Shown: in pieces, positions 1 through 8,207 of the stretch
Layout of the letters: each line of letters starts with the position of its first letter
How positions within the stretch are numbered: the stretch's first letter is position 1
Assembly (NCBI RefSeq): GCF_003852315.1
Contig: NZ_CP027762.1
Span: 6,243,501-6,307,500, forward strand
Length of the DNA: 64,000 nt
Direction of reading: 5' to 3'
From: Pseudomonas sp. LBUM920
GTDB lineage: Bacteria > Pseudomonadota > Gammaproteobacteria > Pseudomonadales > Pseudomonadaceae
Program-made: the position numbers and the translations under genes
The notes under the pieces: model-generated
Told to the model about the DNA's origin: nothing
Database searches by the model: none
The model's input: the letters and a program-made list of their open reading frames with translations, nothing else

Positions 1-324
1 TATGTGTTGGCCACCACCAGCATGGGCTTGCTGATTTCGGCGTTCACACGCACGCAGATCGCGGCAATCCTGGGCACGATGATCATCACCAGCCTGCCGA
101 CCATCCAGTTCTCCGGGCTGATCGTGCCGCGCTCATCCCTGGAGGGCGCAGCCGCGCTGATGGGCATGCTGTTTCCGGCCGGGCACTTTCTGGATATCGC
201 CGTGGGCACCTTCACCAAGGCCCTCGACCTGCGCCAGTTGTGGCCGCAATGCCTGGCGCTGTTCGGGTTTTTCGTCGGGTTCACCGGCCTGAGCCTGATC
301 ATGCTCAAGAAGCAGGAGGCCTGA
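1..324 (+). CDS. rbbA: RbbA-like ABC ATPase/permease fusion, C-terminal fragment
   Basis: The reading frame is open from the first base and ends in TGA at 322-324, so this is the 3-prime part (107 codons) of a gene that starts outside the window. The fragment is hydrophobic, with two or three membrane segments and the ABC-2 permease phrase SGLIVPRSSLEG followed by FPAGHFLDIAVGTFTKA. That is how the membrane domain of RbbA/YhhH-type fused ATPase-permeases ends. The next gene is the typical partner permease and overlaps the stop codon (ATGA). The family is linked to ribosome-associated ATPase or export activity; the substrate is unknown. Assignment as rbbA rests on context plus this short tail. 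Confidence 0.6.
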   Translation, partial: YVLATTSMGLLISAFTRTQIAAILGTMIITSLPTIQFSGLIVPRSSLEGAAALMGMLFPAGHFLDIAVGTFTKALDLRQLWPQCLALFGFFVGFTGLSLIMLKKQEA

Positions 325-1442
325 TGCACAAGCTCGCTCATATCCTGCGCCTGGGCTTCAAGGAATTGACCAGCCTGCGCCATGACAGCGTATTGCTGCT
401 GTTTCTGGCCTACGCCTTTACAGTCGCGATCTACATGCCCGCCGCCGGTTCGGTGATTGGCGTGCACAACGCCAGCGTGGCCTTTGTCGATGAAGACCAC
501 AGTGCGCTCTCGCGGCAAATGGCCGAGGCGTTGCAACCGCCCGAATTCCAGCCGCCTGCGCCGCTGGCCTACGACCAGCTGGACAAGGTCATGGACAGCG
601 GCGAGTACACATTCGTGATCAACGTGCCGGCCAATTTCCAGGCCGATCTGCTGGCCGGGCGCCAGCCAGGTGTGCAGGTCAACGTGGATGCCACGGCGAT
701 GAGCCAGGCGTTTATGGGCGCAGGTTACATCGGCAGGATTTTTCAGCGCGAATTGCTCAACTACAGCGGCCAAACCGCCGCCAGCCAAAAGGCGCCTGCA
801 CTGCTGACCACCCGCGCGCTGTTCAATACCAACCTGGAAGGCGGCTGGTTTCTGGCGGTGATCCAGATCGTCAACAACATCACCATCCTCGCGATTGTGC
901 TGACCGGCACCGCGCTGCTGCGCGAACGCGAGCACGGCACCCTCGACCATTTGCTGGTGCTGCCACTGACCGCGCTGGAAATCATGCTGGCAAAAATCTG
1001 GAGCAACATGCTGGTGGTGGTGCTGTGCACGTGGCTGTCGCTGGAGCTGGTGGTCAAAGGCCTGCTCGGCGTGCCGTTGGCCGGCTCTTTGAGCCTGTTT
1101 CTGTTTGTGACGGCGCTGTATTTGTTTGCGAGCACCGCCCTGGGGATATTCCTCGCCACTCTCGCCCGTTCGACGCCGCAGTTCGGGCTGCTGGCGATTC
1201 CGGTGATCATCCCGATGCTGTTGCTGTCGGGCGGCAGTACGCCGTTGGACAGCATGCCCGAGTGGTTGCAATGGGTGATGCAGGGATCGCCGTCGACACA
1301 CTTTGTGAGTTTGAGCGCGGCGATTCTGTTCAGGGACGCAGGCGTGAGCGTGGTGTGGCCGGATGTGCTGGCGCTGGCGGGGATTGGGTTAGTGTTTTTT
1401 GCAGTGGCACTGGCACGGTTCAGAAAAAGCCTGGCCTCTTAA
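324..1442 (+). CDS. ABC-2 type transporter permease (YhhJ-like)
   Basis: This 372-residue inner-membrane permease is predicted to start at the ATG overlapping the preceding stop (ATGA), giving MHKLAHILRLGFKELTSLRHD. It has the ABC-2 layout: an N-terminal membrane segment (about residues 25-45), a large extracytoplasmic loop (about 50-170), then five or six membrane segments in the C-terminal half containing LREREHGTLDHLLVLPL, the usual ABC-2 coupling motif. Translational overlap with the RbbA-like gene indicates one efflux or assembly complex, probably with an HlyD-type protein encoded upstream of the window. The substrate cannot be read from the sequence. Confidence 0.85.
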   Translation: MHKLAHILRLGFKELTSLRHDSVLLLFLAYAFTVAIYMPAAGSVIGVHNASVAFVDEDHSALSRQMAEALQPPEFQPPAPLAYDQLDKVMDSGEYTFVINVPANFQADLLAGRQPGVQVNVDATAMSQAFMGAGYIGRIFQRELLNYSGQTAASQKAPALLTTRALFNTNLEGGWFLAVIQIVNNITILAIVLTGTALLREREHGTLDHLLVLPLTALEIMLAKIWSNMLVVVLCTWLSLELVVKGLLGVPLAGSLSLFLFVTALYLFASTALGIFLATLARSTPQFGLLAIPVIIPMLLLSGGSTPLDSMPEWLQWVMQGSPSTHFVSLSAAILFRDAGVSVVWPDVLALAGIGLVFFAVALARFRKSLAS

Positions 1443-1449
1443 TTGTGAC

Positions 1450-1627
1450 GAGCGGGCGTGTTGTAGCGAGCGGGCTTGCCCCCGCGTTGGGCTGCGCAGT
1501 AGCCCCCTTCAAAGTCAGCGCATTGGTTCAGGTGTACCGAGGCGTATGGTTGTGGGGCGGCTTCGCCACCCTACGCGGGGCAAGCCCGCTCGCCACGACA
1601 AACCTGCCTGCCACGACACGCCCGCTC
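1450..1627. repeat. REPIN-like nested inverted repeat
   Basis: Two nested inverted repeats lie between convergent genes. The inner arms are TAGCGAGCGGGCTTGCCCC at about 1464 and its near complement GGGGCAAGCCCGCTCGC at 1577-1593. The outer arms are GAGCGGGCGTGT (1450-1461) and ACACGCCCGCTC (1616-1627). The architecture is that of a REP doublet (REPIN) of fluorescens-group Pseudomonas. A closely similar element occurs at 31880-32010. Confidence 0.8.
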
Positions 1628-1641
1628 GCTACATGGAACCG

Positions 1642-2049
1642 TTACTGGATGATCAAGTTGTTGAACAACAGGTCTTCCACCACCGGTTTGCCGGTCTCGT
1701 CGTTCATCACTTGCTGGGTTTGCTTGAGGGCTTCCTGGCGCAGCTTTTCCTTGCCCTCAACGGTGCTCATGGCCTCGTTGGTCTGCTGGGTGAACAACGC
1801 CACCAGTTGGTTACGAATCAACGCATCGTTGGCTTTGACCGCAGCGGCGGCTTCCGGCCCGGTCACGCGCAGGGCAATGTCGGCCTTGAACACCTTGAGC
1901 TTTGCGGAGCCGTCCAGGCCATAGTTGCCCACGAACGGCGGCGTCAGGCTGATGTAGCTGACCTTCGGTGCCTCGCCTTCTTTCGCTTCTTCGGCCTGGG
2001 CTGCCATCGGCAAGGTCAGGGCGAGCATCAACAGGATCCACGCTTTCAC
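1642..2049 (-). CDS. FliL-like exported protein
   Basis: This 135-residue protein starts with a cleavable-looking signal peptide (MKAWILLMLALTLPMAAQA, cleavage near residue 19-20). The mature part resembles the periplasmic domain of FliL, the basal-body protein that associates with the flagellar stator: YISLTPPFVGNY, ALRVTGPEAAAAVKANDALIRNQLVALFT, and a C-terminal EDLLFNNLIIQ that matches the VYFTNFVIQ-type FliL ending. It lacks the FliL membrane anchor and lies outside any flagellar cluster. A motility role is therefore not implied; a stator-type or envelope function is possible. It converges on the ABC permease across a REPIN. Confidence 0.75.
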   Translation of the reverse strand: MKAWILLMLALTLPMAAQAEEAKEGEAPKVSYISLTPPFVGNYGLDGSAKLKVFKADIALRVTGPEAAAAVKANDALIRNQLVALFTQQTNEAMSTVEGKEKLRQEALKQTQQVMNDETGKPVVEDLLFNNLIIQ

Positions 2050-2199
2050 AGTTCATTCCTCAAATTCGGTTGCCGGGTAGCATAACGCTAGCAAGGCTGA
2101 GCACAAGCTTATGGCGACTTATCAGGCCTGGGCATGCTCGTTGACCCACGGGCGTACCCTCCTACACTTATCGGCCATGACGCCAAAAGGAATAGTCCG

Positions 2200-3177
2200 A
2201 TGAAAGCTGTGCTGTGCAAAGCCTTCGGCCCCGCCGAAACCCTGGTGCTGGAAGAGATCGCAAGCCCCACGATCAAGAAGAACGAAATCCTGCTGGACGT
2301 GCACGCGGCCGGGGTCAATTTCCCGGACACCTTGATCATCGAGGGCAAATACCAGTTCAAGCCGCCCTTCCCGTTCTCGCCGGGTGGCGAAGCGGCGGGC
2401 GTGATCAGTGAAGTGGGCGAGAAGGTCAGCCATTTGAAAGTCGGCGACCGGGTCATGGCGCTGACCGGCTGGGGCAGCTTTGCCGAGCAGGTCGCGGTCC
2501 CCGGCTACAACGTGCTGCCGATCCCGCCGAGCATGGATTTCAACGTCGCGGCCGCGTTCAGCATGACTTACGGCACCTCGATGCATGCCTTGAAACAACG
2601 GGCCAACCTGCAGCCCGGCGAAACCCTGTTGGTGCTCGGCGCGTCTGGCGGCGTGGGCCTGGCCGCCGTGGAAATCGGCAAGGCCATGGGTGCCCGCGTG
2701 ATCGCCGCCGCCAGCAGCGCCGACAAACTCGCCGTGGCCAAGGCGGCCGGTGCAGACGAGTTGATCAACTACAGCGAAGCCAGCCTCAAGGATGAGATCA
2801 AGCGCCTGACCGACGGCAACGGTGTCGATGTGATCTACGACCCGGTGGGCGGCGATCTGTTTGACCAGGCCGTTCGCGGCATCGCCTGGAGCGGCCGCCT
2901 GCTGGTGGTGGGTTTTGCCAGTGGGCGTATTCCCGAGCTGCCGGTGAACCTGGCGCTGCTCAAAGGTGCGTCGGTGGTCGGGGTGTTCTGGGGTTCGTTT
3001 GCCCAGCGCCAGCCGCAGGACAATGCGGCGAATTTCCAGCAACTGTTCACCTGGTACGCCGAGGGCAAGTTGAAGCCGCTGGTGTCGCAGGTGTATCCGC
3101 TGGAGCAGGCTGCCCAGGCGATCAATGATCTGGGGCAGCGCAAGGCGGTGGGCAAGGTCGTCGTCCAGACCCGCTGA
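2200..3177 (+). CDS. NADPH:quinone oxidoreductase family protein (MDR, zinc-free)
   Basis: This 325-residue medium-chain dehydrogenase/reductase of the quinone oxidoreductase (Qor/zeta-crystallin) group transfers hydride from NADPH to quinones or enones in the cytoplasm. The catalytic domain begins MKAVLCKAFGPAETLVLEE and carries the GROES-like phrase HAAGVNFPDTLIIEGKYQ. The Rossmann motif LGASGGVGLAAVEIGKAMGA is near residues 145-164, and the C-terminal part has the usual GKVVVQT ending. Zinc-ligand cysteines are absent, as expected for this subgroup. I chose the ATG at 2200 because homologues begin MKA; an in-frame upstream extension to 2134 looks non-coding. The physiological substrate is unknown. 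Confidence 0.88.
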   Translation: MKAVLCKAFGPAETLVLEEIASPTIKKNEILLDVHAAGVNFPDTLIIEGKYQFKPPFPFSPGGEAAGVISEVGEKVSHLKVGDRVMALTGWGSFAEQVAVPGYNVLPIPPSMDFNVAAAFSMTYGTSMHALKQRANLQPGETLLVLGASGGVGLAAVEIGKAMGARVIAAASSADKLAVAKAAGADELINYSEASLKDEIKRLTDGNGVDVIYDPVGGDLFDQAVRGIAWSGRLLVVGFASGRIPELPVNLALLKGASVVGVFWGSFAQRQPQDNAANFQQLFTWYAEGKLKPLVSQVYPLEQAAQAINDLGQRKAVGKVVVQTR

Positions 3178-3196
3178 CTGATCTGAAACGCGGTCA

Positions 3197-3289
3197 ATGT
3201 GGGAGCGGGCTTGCTCGCGAAGGCGGTCTGTCAGCGATACATGTTCTGACTGACCCAGCGCTTTCGCGGGCAAGCCCGCTCCCACATTT
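3197..3289. repeat. REPIN (GTGGGAGCGGGCTTGCTCGCGAA class)
   Basis: Two REP palindromes face each other: AATGTGGGAGCGGGCTTGCT at 3197 and its near complement ending CCCGCTCCCACATTT at 3289, about 50 bases apart. It lies downstream of the oxidoreductase gene. Close copies sit at 52144-52236 and 62699-62792. Confidence 0.85.
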
Positions 3290-3344
3290 GGATTCCGATC
3301 GTTCTGAAGAACGCAATCACGACCCACACTTACCTATTAGCGAC

Positions 3345-3362
3345 ATGTTCATAACAGAACAT
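3345..3362. promoter_or_regulatory. Candidate GlpR operator 1 upstream of glpT
   Basis: ATGTTC-ATAACA-GAACAT is a perfect 6+6 bp dyad (7+7 with one more base each side) with the arms and spacing of the Escherichia coli GlpR operator consensus as I recall it (ATGTTCGWTAWCGAACAT). I count 14 of 18 positions matching. It lies about 110 bases upstream of glpT. Confidence 0.6.
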
Positions 3363-3406
3363 GCAATAGCTCCGATTTCCTGTGTTTGCAGATAAGAGGC
3401 GATGCT

Positions 3407-3424
3407 ATTTTCGGTAACGAAACT
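3407..3424. promoter_or_regulatory. Candidate GlpR operator 2 upstream of glpT
   Basis: ATTTTCGGTAACGAAACT contains the dyad TTTCG-GTAA-CGAAA and also matches the recalled GlpR consensus at 14 of 18 positions. Its centre is about 62 bp from operator 1, close to six helical turns. It is about 47 bases before the glpT start, probably over the promoter. Confidence 0.55.
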
Positions 3425-3470
3425 GTAACATTCGCATCCGCAGTCAAAACAAGAAATTTGGAGCTCTTGA

Positions 3471-4808
3471 ATGTTTGCTTTCTTTCGTCCTGCCGCACAC
3501 CAGGCGCCTCTGCCTGAAGAAAAAATAGACAGTACCTACCGACGGCTGCGCTGGCAGATCTTCGCCGGTATTTTCTTTGGTTACGCCGGTTACTACCTGC
3601 TGCGCAAAAACTTCTCGCTGGCCATGCCGTACCTGATCGACGAGGGTTACACCCGTGGTGAGCTGGGCCTGGCGATGTCGGCGATTGCGATTGCCTACGG
3701 CTTGTCCAAATTCCTCATGGGCCTGGTGTCCGACCGCTCCAACCCACGCTATTTCCTGCCTTTCGGCCTGCTGATATCGGCCGGGGTGATGTTCATTTTC
3801 GGTTTCGCGCCTTGGGCCACGTCCAGCGTGACCATGATGTTCATTTTGCTGTTCATCAACGGCTGGGCTCAGGGCATGGGCTGGCCGCCGAGCGGACGCA
3901 CCATGGTGCACTGGTGGTCGCAGAAAGAACGCGGCGGCGTGGTGTCGGTATGGAACGTGGCGCACAACGTCGGCGGTGGCCTGATCGGCCCGCTGTTCCT
4001 GTTGGGCATGGCCTGGTTCAACGACTGGCACGCAGCGTTCTACGTGCCGGCGACCGTGGCATTGCTGGTAGCGGCGTTTGCCTTCATCACCATGCGTGAC
4101 ACCCCGCAATCGGTCGGCCTGCCGCCAATCGAGGCATACAAGAACGACTACCCGGAAGGCTACGACGCCAGCCACGAAGACGAATTCAGCGCCAAGGAAA
4201 TCTTCGTCAAGTACGTGCTGCGCAACAAAATGCTGTGGTACATCGCCTTCGCCAACGTCTTCGTCTACCTGCTGCGCTACGGCGTATTGGACTGGGCGCC
4301 AACGTACCTCAAGGAAGCCAAGCACTTCGACGTGGATAAAACCTCGTGGGCATACTTCTTCTACGAGTGGGCGGGTATTCCGGGCACGCTGCTGTGCGGC
4401 TGGATGTCGGACAAGATCTTCCGTGGCAACCGCGGCCTGACCGGCATCGTGTTCATGGCGTTGGTCACCGTGGCGACCCTGGTTTACTGGCTCAACCCGC
4501 CAGGCAACCCGATGATCGACATGATCGCGCTGTTCTCCATCGGCTTCCTGATTTACGGCCCGGTGATGCTGATCGGCCTGCAGGCGCTGGAACTGGCGCC
4601 GAAAAAAGCCGCGGGCACCGCTGCGGGTTTCACGGGCTTGTTCGGTTACCTGGGCGGTTCGGTGGCAGCGAGTGCGGCCATGGGCTACACCGTGGACCAT
4701 TTCGGCTGGGACGGTGGTTTTGTGTTGCTGGTAGGCGCGTGTCTGTTGGCGATTGCCTTCCTGATCCCAACGCTGTGGCACACCAACAGCGTCAGCGCAG
4801 CGCGTTAA
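3471..4808 (+). CDS. glpT: Glycerol-3-phosphate:phosphate antiporter GlpT
   Basis: This 445-residue major-facilitator transporter of the organophosphate:phosphate antiporter family imports sn-glycerol-3-phosphate in exchange for phosphate across the inner membrane. The N-terminus (LPEEKIDSTYRRLRWQIF) and the segment FFGYAGYYLLRKNFSLAMPY match E. coli GlpT. Arg45 of the substrate site is present at residue 45, the second arginine lies in VYLLRYGVLDWAP, and the helix-5 histidine lies in NVAHNVGG. GGAG precedes the ATG by about 7 bases. In P. aeruginosa GlpT is the fosfomycin entry route. Two GlpR-like operators upstream suggest induction by glycerol-3-phosphate. The stop overlaps that of the convergent chaC. 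Confidence 0.96.
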   Translation: MFAFFRPAAHQAPLPEEKIDSTYRRLRWQIFAGIFFGYAGYYLLRKNFSLAMPYLIDEGYTRGELGLAMSAIAIAYGLSKFLMGLVSDRSNPRYFLPFGLLISAGVMFIFGFAPWATSSVTMMFILLFINGWAQGMGWPPSGRTMVHWWSQKERGGVVSVWNVAHNVGGGLIGPLFLLGMAWFNDWHAAFYVPATVALLVAAFAFITMRDTPQSVGLPPIEAYKNDYPEGYDASHEDEFSAKEIFVKYVLRNKMLWYIAFANVFVYLLRYGVLDWAPTYLKEAKHFDVDKTSWAYFFYEWAGIPGTLLCGWMSDKIFRGNRGLTGIVFMALVTVATLVYWLNPPGNPMIDMIALFSIGFLIYGPVMLIGLQALELAPKKAAGTAAGFTGLFGYLGGSVAASAAMGYTVDHFGWDGGFVLLVGACLLAIAFLIPTLWHTNSVSAAR

Positions 4809-5458
4809 CCGCCTGAGCAATCCTTTGCACAACGCTTGAGCCGCGCCTCCAGATTTTTATCTGGCATGGCGTGGCTACGCAGGGCGTTAACGGTCTGCTC
4901 GACATAATCGCGCGTGGTGCCGTAACGCCCGCAAGCGCTTTCCAGTACGTGATTGAGCACGATATCGGGCAAGTTGCCGGCATAACTGGGCAAATGCCGC
5001 TCCAACACAAACCCCAACGCTTGTACCTGACTGCCATCTTCCAGACGGCAGCTGAGCCAGTGCGGCCGGTATGAGGGATACGGCATCTCGCGCTGCCACA
5101 GGGCGTAAAGCGAGGCCTCCAGCTGATCCTCCGGCAAGCGGTAGGCAAACCCGCTGCATGAGCCGCCGCGATCCAGACCGAACACCAACCCTGGCAACTC
5201 CGGCGTACCCCGATGCTCGTGTGACCACAGGTACAAACCCCGGTGATAGCCGTGAACCCGTGCGCGCATGCGCTGAGTCGACGAGCATTCGGGGCGCCAG
5301 ATCAGCGAACCATAAGCGAACAGCCAGACCGGCCCACCCTTGTGCTTGGCCATGGTGGCCTGCATCGAACTCATTAATTGCTCGTGAGTCAGTTGCGGCC
5401 CCAGATCGAGCCGCGGAGGGTAAGCCAATTGCAAAAGATCGGTTTCAATAACGGTCAT
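4805..5458 (-). CDS. chaC: Glutathione-specific gamma-glutamylcyclotransferase ChaC
   Basis: This 217-residue cytosolic enzyme of the ChaC family cleaves glutathione to 5-oxoproline and Cys-Gly. The substrate-binding motif WLFAYGSLIWRP lies near residues 45-56, followed by the family phrases RVHGYHRGLYLWS and GTPELPGLVFGL. The probable catalytic glutamate is in ALWQREM. Length is normal for the bacterial family. It lies downstream of, and in the same direction as, the TonB receptor gene (gap about 40 bases), so the two could be co-transcribed. It is convergent with glpT, with overlapping stop codons. Confidence 0.9.
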   Translation of the reverse strand: MTVIETDLLQLAYPPRLDLGPQLTHEQLMSSMQATMAKHKGGPVWLFAYGSLIWRPECSSTQRMRARVHGYHRGLYLWSHEHRGTPELPGLVFGLDRGGSCSGFAYRLPEDQLEASLYALWQREMPYPSYRPHWLSCRLEDGSQVQALGFVLERHLPSYAGNLPDIVLNHVLESACGRYGTTRDYVEQTVNALRSHAMPDKNLEARLKRCAKDCSGG

Positions 5459-5498
5459 GGCGGATCGCTTAGGTCTCCTTTATCACTCAAATAAGCTG

Positions 5499-7886
5499 TT
5501 ACCAGTTGTAAGCAACTTTACCGTAATAAAACGCGCCGCTGTAACCGTACGGCGAAAAAGTGCTATAGGCGAGGTTGCCGCCACTGCTGGCGTAAGCGTT
5601 GACCTTTTCCGGGTATTTATCGGTGACGTTGTCGCCGCCCAGGGTGAAAGTCCAGTTCTTGAGCTTGTAGTCCGCCGACAGGTCCAACACCCAGGCGGCC
5701 TTGAAGGTCTGGTCGTTGACCTTGTCCGCCTGATAACTGGTGAATTCACCGTAGCGAACCAGGTTGCTGTGCAGCGCCCAATGGCCATAGGTGAAATCGT
5801 TACCCAGGCTCAGCTTGTGCTGAGGCGTGGTGTCGCCGAGCAAACCGATGCGCTCACGACGGTCCACCCGCACCAGGTTGGCGCCCAGGCTGTCCAGAAT
5901 CGCCGGGTTAGGCTTCACGTCGGTCACTTTGGTGTGGTTGTAGTTGTAGCCCACGGTGCTGTTCCAGCGGATGCCGTTATCGAACGGGTAGCGATAGTTG
6001 GCCACCAGATCGACGCCGTCGGTGCTGGTGTCGGTGGCGTTGGTGAAGTAACGGGCGCTGGTGTAGTTGATATTGCCTACCCCATTGGCTTGCAGGTAGG
6101 CGATGGTGGCCGGGTTGAGATTGAGGTTGGAGGACAGGCTGATGCGATCGCGGATATCGATCCGGTACACGTCGAGCGTCACGGTCAAGTCATCGGCAGG
6201 CTCCAGCACCAGGCCAAGGCTGTAGTTGCGCGACTTCTCGGCTTTCAGGTCTTCGGCGCCAAGCAGGCGGGCCACCTGGCTGTTGGCCGGGAACGTGCCG
6301 GCTTCCTGAATGGTGTTACCGATCAACTGGGACGAGGTGTAGGCAAAGTTCTGCTGGGCCAGGGAAGGTGCGCGAAAGCCGTTCGAGATGCTGCCACGCA
6401 AGGCCACTTGCGGGGTGAAGTCATAACGGGCCGACAGCGAACCGCTGACGTTGGACCCAAAGTCGCTGTAGTCCTCATGACGCACGGCGGCCGAGGCGCT
6501 GAGTTTTTCGGTGAAGTTGGTTTCCAGGTCCAGGTACTGCGCCCAGCTATGCCGCGCGCTGCTGCCGGCGTCGGCATCACGAAAACCACCCAGGCCCGAG
6601 CTGCCGCTTTGATAGTAGGACGCAGGTTCTCCGGCTTCGATTTCATAGCCCTGGCGCAGGTACTCGCCGCCAAACGCCACCGACACCGGGTACGGCAGGA
6701 AGCCCACGTCGAATTCGCGCGACAGGTCCAGGCTGACTTGCTTCTGGTCATTGCTCAGGGTGCCGTTGTCGAACTTGCGCGGCGTGGCCAGGCCCAGTGA
6801 GGTGTTGATGGTTTCAGTGCTCAGCTCGTACTGGTTCTTGCCGTAGTTGGCCGACAGGTCGTAATGCCAGTCGTAAGCCAGCAAGCCGCGCAGGCCGACG
6901 ACCAATGAGGTGTCTTCCAGGTTGCCTTTGATCAACGGCAGATAACCATTAGGGTTCAGCGCCGGGATGTTATTGGACGCATTGCTCGCCCGGTAGAACG
7001 CCGCCGTCTCGCCGCGACGCTTGCTGTAGCCGCCGAAGGTGTAGAACTCGGCTGCATCGTTGAAGGAATATTCCGAGTTGAACTGGAATTTGCCTTCATT
7101 GGTGGCCGGTTCGCCCTGACGGAACACGCGCTGGCCATACGTGGTGGAACCGATGCTGCCTGGACGGAAGTCGTCGCCGGCGCGGTTGGTGTAATCGTTG
7201 TCGGCACCTTCGCCCGAGACATTGATAAAGCCATTGTCGCCCAAGGCAAACCCGGTATTGCCGCTGACATTGCGCTGGATGCCATCACCCTTTTTGTACT
7301 CGCCGAACTTGGTCGAGATCGAACCGCCGTGGTCGTCGTGCTTGAGGATCACGTTGATCACGCCGGCGATCGCGTCAGAGCCATAACGCGCTGACGCGCC
7401 GTCACGCAGCACTTCGATGTGGTCGACTGCCGACAACGGGATCGCATTCAAATCCGCCGGGGCCGAGCCACGCCCCACCGCCCCGCCAAGGTTGACGAAG
7501 GCGCTGGTGTGGCGGCGTTTGCCATTGACCAGCACCAGCACTTGATCCGGCGACAGACCGCGCAGTTGCGCAGGGCGCACCAGTTCGGCGCCGTCCACCA
7601 GGCTCGGACGCGGGAAGTTGATCGACGGAATCAGGCGCGCCAACACAGCGCCCAGCTCATCGGAGCCGGTGCTGCGCAGGCTGTCGCCGGAAATCACATC
7701 AATGGGCGACAGCGAAGCACTGGCCGTGCGCTCTTGGGCGCGAGTGCCGGTGACGATGACGGTGTCGAGTTTTGGTGCGTCGGTGGTCGCTGTCTGCGCA
7801 GCCATGACGGGATTGAATCCCACAGCAGTCAGCAAATTGGCCGACAAAATCGCTGTGTACAGCGCGTGTTTCTTGTAGCTCCCCAT
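5499..7886 (-). CDS. TonB-dependent outer-membrane receptor
   Basis: This 795-residue outer-membrane receptor performs TonB/ExbBD-energised uptake of an unknown ligand. A signal peptide (MGSYKKHALYTAILSANLLT...VMAA) is followed by a TonB-box-like LDTVIVTGTR. The plug domain (about residues 50-165) includes LRGLSPDQVLVLVNGKRRH and the conserved ending IEVLRDGASARYGSDAIAGVINVI. The C-terminal 22-strand barrel ends in an aromatic residue (FYYGKVAYNW). I prefer the ATG at 7886 because GAGGGGAG lies just before it; an upstream in-frame codon at 7910 lacks support. No sigma/anti-sigma signalling extension is visible. Its AT-rich upstream region and absence from the core gene order suggest an accessory locus. 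No ligand can be assigned. Confidence 0.9.
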   Translation of the reverse strand: MGSYKKHALYTAILSANLLTAVGFNPVMAAQTATTDAPKLDTVIVTGTRAQERTASASLSPIDVISGDSLRSTGSDELGAVLARLIPSINFPRPSLVDGAELVRPAQLRGLSPDQVLVLVNGKRRHTSAFVNLGGAVGRGSAPADLNAIPLSAVDHIEVLRDGASARYGSDAIAGVINVILKHDDHGGSISTKFGEYKKGDGIQRNVSGNTGFALGDNGFINVSGEGADNDYTNRAGDDFRPGSIGSTTYGQRVFRQGEPATNEGKFQFNSEYSFNDAAEFYTFGGYSKRRGETAAFYRASNASNNIPALNPNGYLPLIKGNLEDTSLVVGLRGLLAYDWHYDLSANYGKNQYELSTETINTSLGLATPRKFDNGTLSNDQKQVSLDLSREFDVGFLPYPVSVAFGGEYLRQGYEIEAGEPASYYQSGSSGLGGFRDADAGSSARHSWAQYLDLETNFTEKLSASAAVRHEDYSDFGSNVSGSLSARYDFTPQVALRGSISNGFRAPSLAQQNFAYTSSQLIGNTIQEAGTFPANSQVARLLGAEDLKAEKSRNYSLGLVLEPADDLTVTLDVYRIDIRDRISLSSNLNLNPATIAYLQANGVGNINYTSARYFTNATDTSTDGVDLVANYRYPFDNGIRWNSTVGYNYNHTKVTDVKPNPAILDSLGANLVRVDRRERIGLLGDTTPQHKLSLGNDFTYGHWALHSNLVRYGEFTSYQADKVNDQTFKAAWVLDLSADYKLKNWTFTLGGDNVTDKYPEKVNAYASSGGNLAYSTFSPYGYSGAFYYGKVAYNW

Positions 7887-8207
7887 ACCGCTCCCCTCAG
7901 AATCAAACATCAGAACGTCAAGCTCTGAGTTCCTACGATCGATCCGGCTGGCGGGCGGTGGCGGTCAGTTATTGGTTATTGGCAGATAGTCGGTAGTCCG
8001 TTGATATATAGCTTAATGATATTTATGTAACAAATTAAATACCTTTAAAGCATAAGCAAAAGCATAAGCGCCGCACCTGTTCATCAGGATTGGGGCCAGC
8101 AATCCCGGTAATTTCAGCCGCGGTTCAGCCTGACAACGCGCCAAGCCCTCAAAATAGCGCACAGCACGACCCACTTAGCCGTCCAACCGCCTATCGAGGT
8201 CGCACCC
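7887..8207. other. AT-rich divergent intergenic region with a 12-bp tandem repeat
   Basis: This region lies between the divergent TonB receptor and PagP-like genes. The core (about 7960-8060) is markedly AT-rich compared with its surroundings and should hold both promoters. A direct repeat AAAGCATAAGC occurs at 8047-8057 and 8059-8069 (period 12). I see no recognisable Fur box or other known operator. Confidence 0.5.

Noticed and set aside
5457..6800. 447-codon plus-strand open frame across the TonB receptor gene
   Set aside because: Antisense shadow; the minus-strand receptor has a signal peptide, plug and barrel features.
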